64,000 nt of DNA from assembly GCA_017429475.1 (NCBI GenBank), contig JAFROX010000001.1, positions 124,001-188,000 on the forward strand, in the 5' to 3' direction. The notes beneath the pieces were generated by a model that saw only the letters and a program-made list of their open reading frames with translations, did not search any database and had not been told where the DNA came from. A program made the position numbers and the translations under genes. Shown here piece after piece: positions 63,112-64,000 of the stretch; within the stretch, counting starts at the first letter, position 1, and each line of letters begins with the position of its first letter. The stretch is from Bacteroidales bacterium. Lineage in GTDB: Bacteria > Bacteroidota > Bacteroidia > Bacteroidales > UBA932.

Positions 63112-64000
63112 ATGGTTGAAATACTGCATTATCTGAACCGTTTTCAGAAAGTGACGCTCGACAAATGGGAGCGTCAGGCTATGAGCGATTTCGAAGGACG
63201 CGACTACACTTATGCTGATGTTGCTTCGCAAATCGTGACTATGAATCTCGCATTCGAGGCCGCGGGTCTCGAAAAAGGCGACAAGATTGCTATATGCGGC
63301 AAGAATTCCGCACACTGGGGTATGGCTTTTCTGTCCACTGCCGTTTATGACGCCGTGGCGGTTCCCATCCTCTATGACTTTACGCCGGATGCCATATTGG
63401 ATCTGTGCAACCACTCCGACAGCTCGCTGCTCTTCACCGATGTCCGTACATTCACCAAACTGGATCTCACAAGGGCCAGTCAGCTCAAGGCCATCGTCAA
63501 CATTGACGATTTCACTTGCCTGTGGGCGCGCAAGGAAGACATCCGCAAGGCAATAAACGGCGCCGGCACTATGTTCGGGCAGAAATACCCCGAAGGGCTC
63601 CGCAAGGAAGACGTTCATTTCGGCAAGGATTTCCTCGACAGCATAGAAGTCATCAACTACACATCGGGAACCACAGGATCGCCCAAGGGAATAATGCTTA
63701 CGGGCAGGAACCTGAGCACCAACATCCAGTTCGCCATAGAAACCATCAAGGTCACCTATGACGACAACTCCATCTCGATGCTGCCGCTCGCCCATATGTA
63801 TGGTATGACTTTCGAGTATCTCTACACCCTCTGCGGCGGCAGCCACATCTATTTCGTGAGCCGCACTCCAAGCCCAAGCATGCTGATGGCCGTCTTCTCA
63901 CAGGTCAAGCCCTATATCCTCATCACCGTGCCCCTCGTAATGGAGAAAATCATAAAGGGCAAGGTCATCCCTACCCTCGAAAAGCCGGCGGTGAAGGTCA
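63112..64000 (+). CDS. Acyl-CoA synthetase-like AMP-binding protein (N-terminal part)
   Basis: The reading frame is open from ATG 63112 to the window edge, giving 296 residues of a longer protein of about 550. It begins with a short FadD-like N-terminus and carries the adenylation motif NYTSGTTGSPKGIMLTG (about residues 181-197) and MLPLAHMYGM. The sequence is a divergent relative of the ligase at 43383-45077. The 3' end with the A8 hinge lies outside the window. It probably activates fatty acids; the exact substrate is unknown. Confidence 0.85.
   Translation, partial: MVEILHYLNRFQKVTLDKWERQAMSDFEGRDYTYADVASQIVTMNLAFEAAGLEKGDKIAICGKNSAHWGMAFLSTAVYDAVAVPILYDFTPDAILDLCNHSDSSLLFTDVRTFTKLDLTRASQLKAIVNIDDFTCLWARKEDIRKAINGAGTMFGQKYPEGLRKEDVHFGKDFLDSIEVINYTSGTTGSPKGIMLTGRNLSTNIQFAIETIKVTYDDNSISMLPLAHMYGMTFEYLYTLCGGSHIYFVSRTPSPSMLMAVFSQVKPYILITVPLVMEKIIKGKVIPTLEKPAVKV

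Noticed and set aside
63064-63846. 260-codon minus-strand frame opposite the second acyl-CoA ligase
   Set aside because: The plus strand carries an adenylation-domain gene with clear motifs and a promoter box; the antisense frame has none.
1-64000. CRISPR arrays, tRNA or rRNA genes, insertion sequences and phage genes
   Set aside because: I saw no direct repeat arrays, no cloverleaf-like intergenic sequence and no transposase, integrase or phage-like protein. The longest non-coding gaps are about 170 bases.

Overview
This looks like a chromosomal segment of a Bacteroidales bacterium. The evidence is a SusC/SusD pair, many Bacteroidota-type secreted lipoproteins, repeated TAnnTTTG promoter boxes upstream of genes, almost no Shine-Dalgarno sequences, and housekeeping families typical of the order (DUF2795, C11 peptidase, PduO-type adenosyltransferase, MtaB). 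The base composition is fairly G+C rich, so a gut or rumen lineage outside Bacteroides/Prevotella (for example the uncultured Rikenellaceae/Cryptobacteroides-like groups) is plausible, but that is inference. I see no rRNA, tRNA, insertion sequence, phage gene or CRISPR array, and no gene-free stretch longer than 300 bases.

Region 1 (1-20650) is mostly housekeeping. It holds a truncated CPBP membrane protease, mannose-6-phosphate isomerase, an S4 RNA-binding protein, pth with rplY, a C11 peptidase lipoprotein with an MBL hydrolase, an RsmI-like methyltransferase with folB and mtaB, holA, an HSDR_N nuclease-like protein with a CCA-adding enzyme, a histidine phosphatase, an M28 peptidase carrying a TonB C-terminal domain, leuS, a YitT protein, two overlapping AraC-type HTH genes, folE-trkA, a cobalamin adenosyltransferase and DUF2795.

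Region 2 (20720-62950) is a large xylan/arabinoxylan utilisation region interrupted by a few other genes. It encodes three GH10 xylanases (one fused to a CE1 esterase), one single GH43 and one tandem GH43-CBM6 enzyme, three GH51 enzymes (one fused to a CE6-type acetylesterase), a fungal-type GH54 arabinofuranosidase, GH3, GH31, GH78, an aldose 1-epimerase, a SusC/SusD pair, and surface lipoproteins. Xylanases would cut the backbone, esterases would remove acetyl and feruloyl groups, GH51/GH54/GH43 would remove arabinose, and GH3/GH31/GH43 would finish xylosides. SusC/D would import oligomers. No hybrid two-component regulator or ECF sigma/anti-sigma pair is present; the only regulator next to the glycanase operon is a membrane-anchored LytTR protein at 62129-62950. 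Interleaved non-carbohydrate genes are an acyl-CoA ligase, mtgA, a low-molecular-weight tyrosine phosphatase, a DMT-family transporter and a DUF6440 protein.

Region 3 (63112-64000) is the start of a second acyl-CoA ligase that runs off the end of the window.

The most unusual items are the GH54 enzyme with extra C-terminal domains, the CE6-GH51 and GH10-CE1 fusions, the M28-TonB_C fusion, the overlapping AraC-type pair, low-complexity insertions inside catalytic domains, a promoter embedded in a terminator hairpin, and several promoter boxes only 4-6 bases from a start codon.
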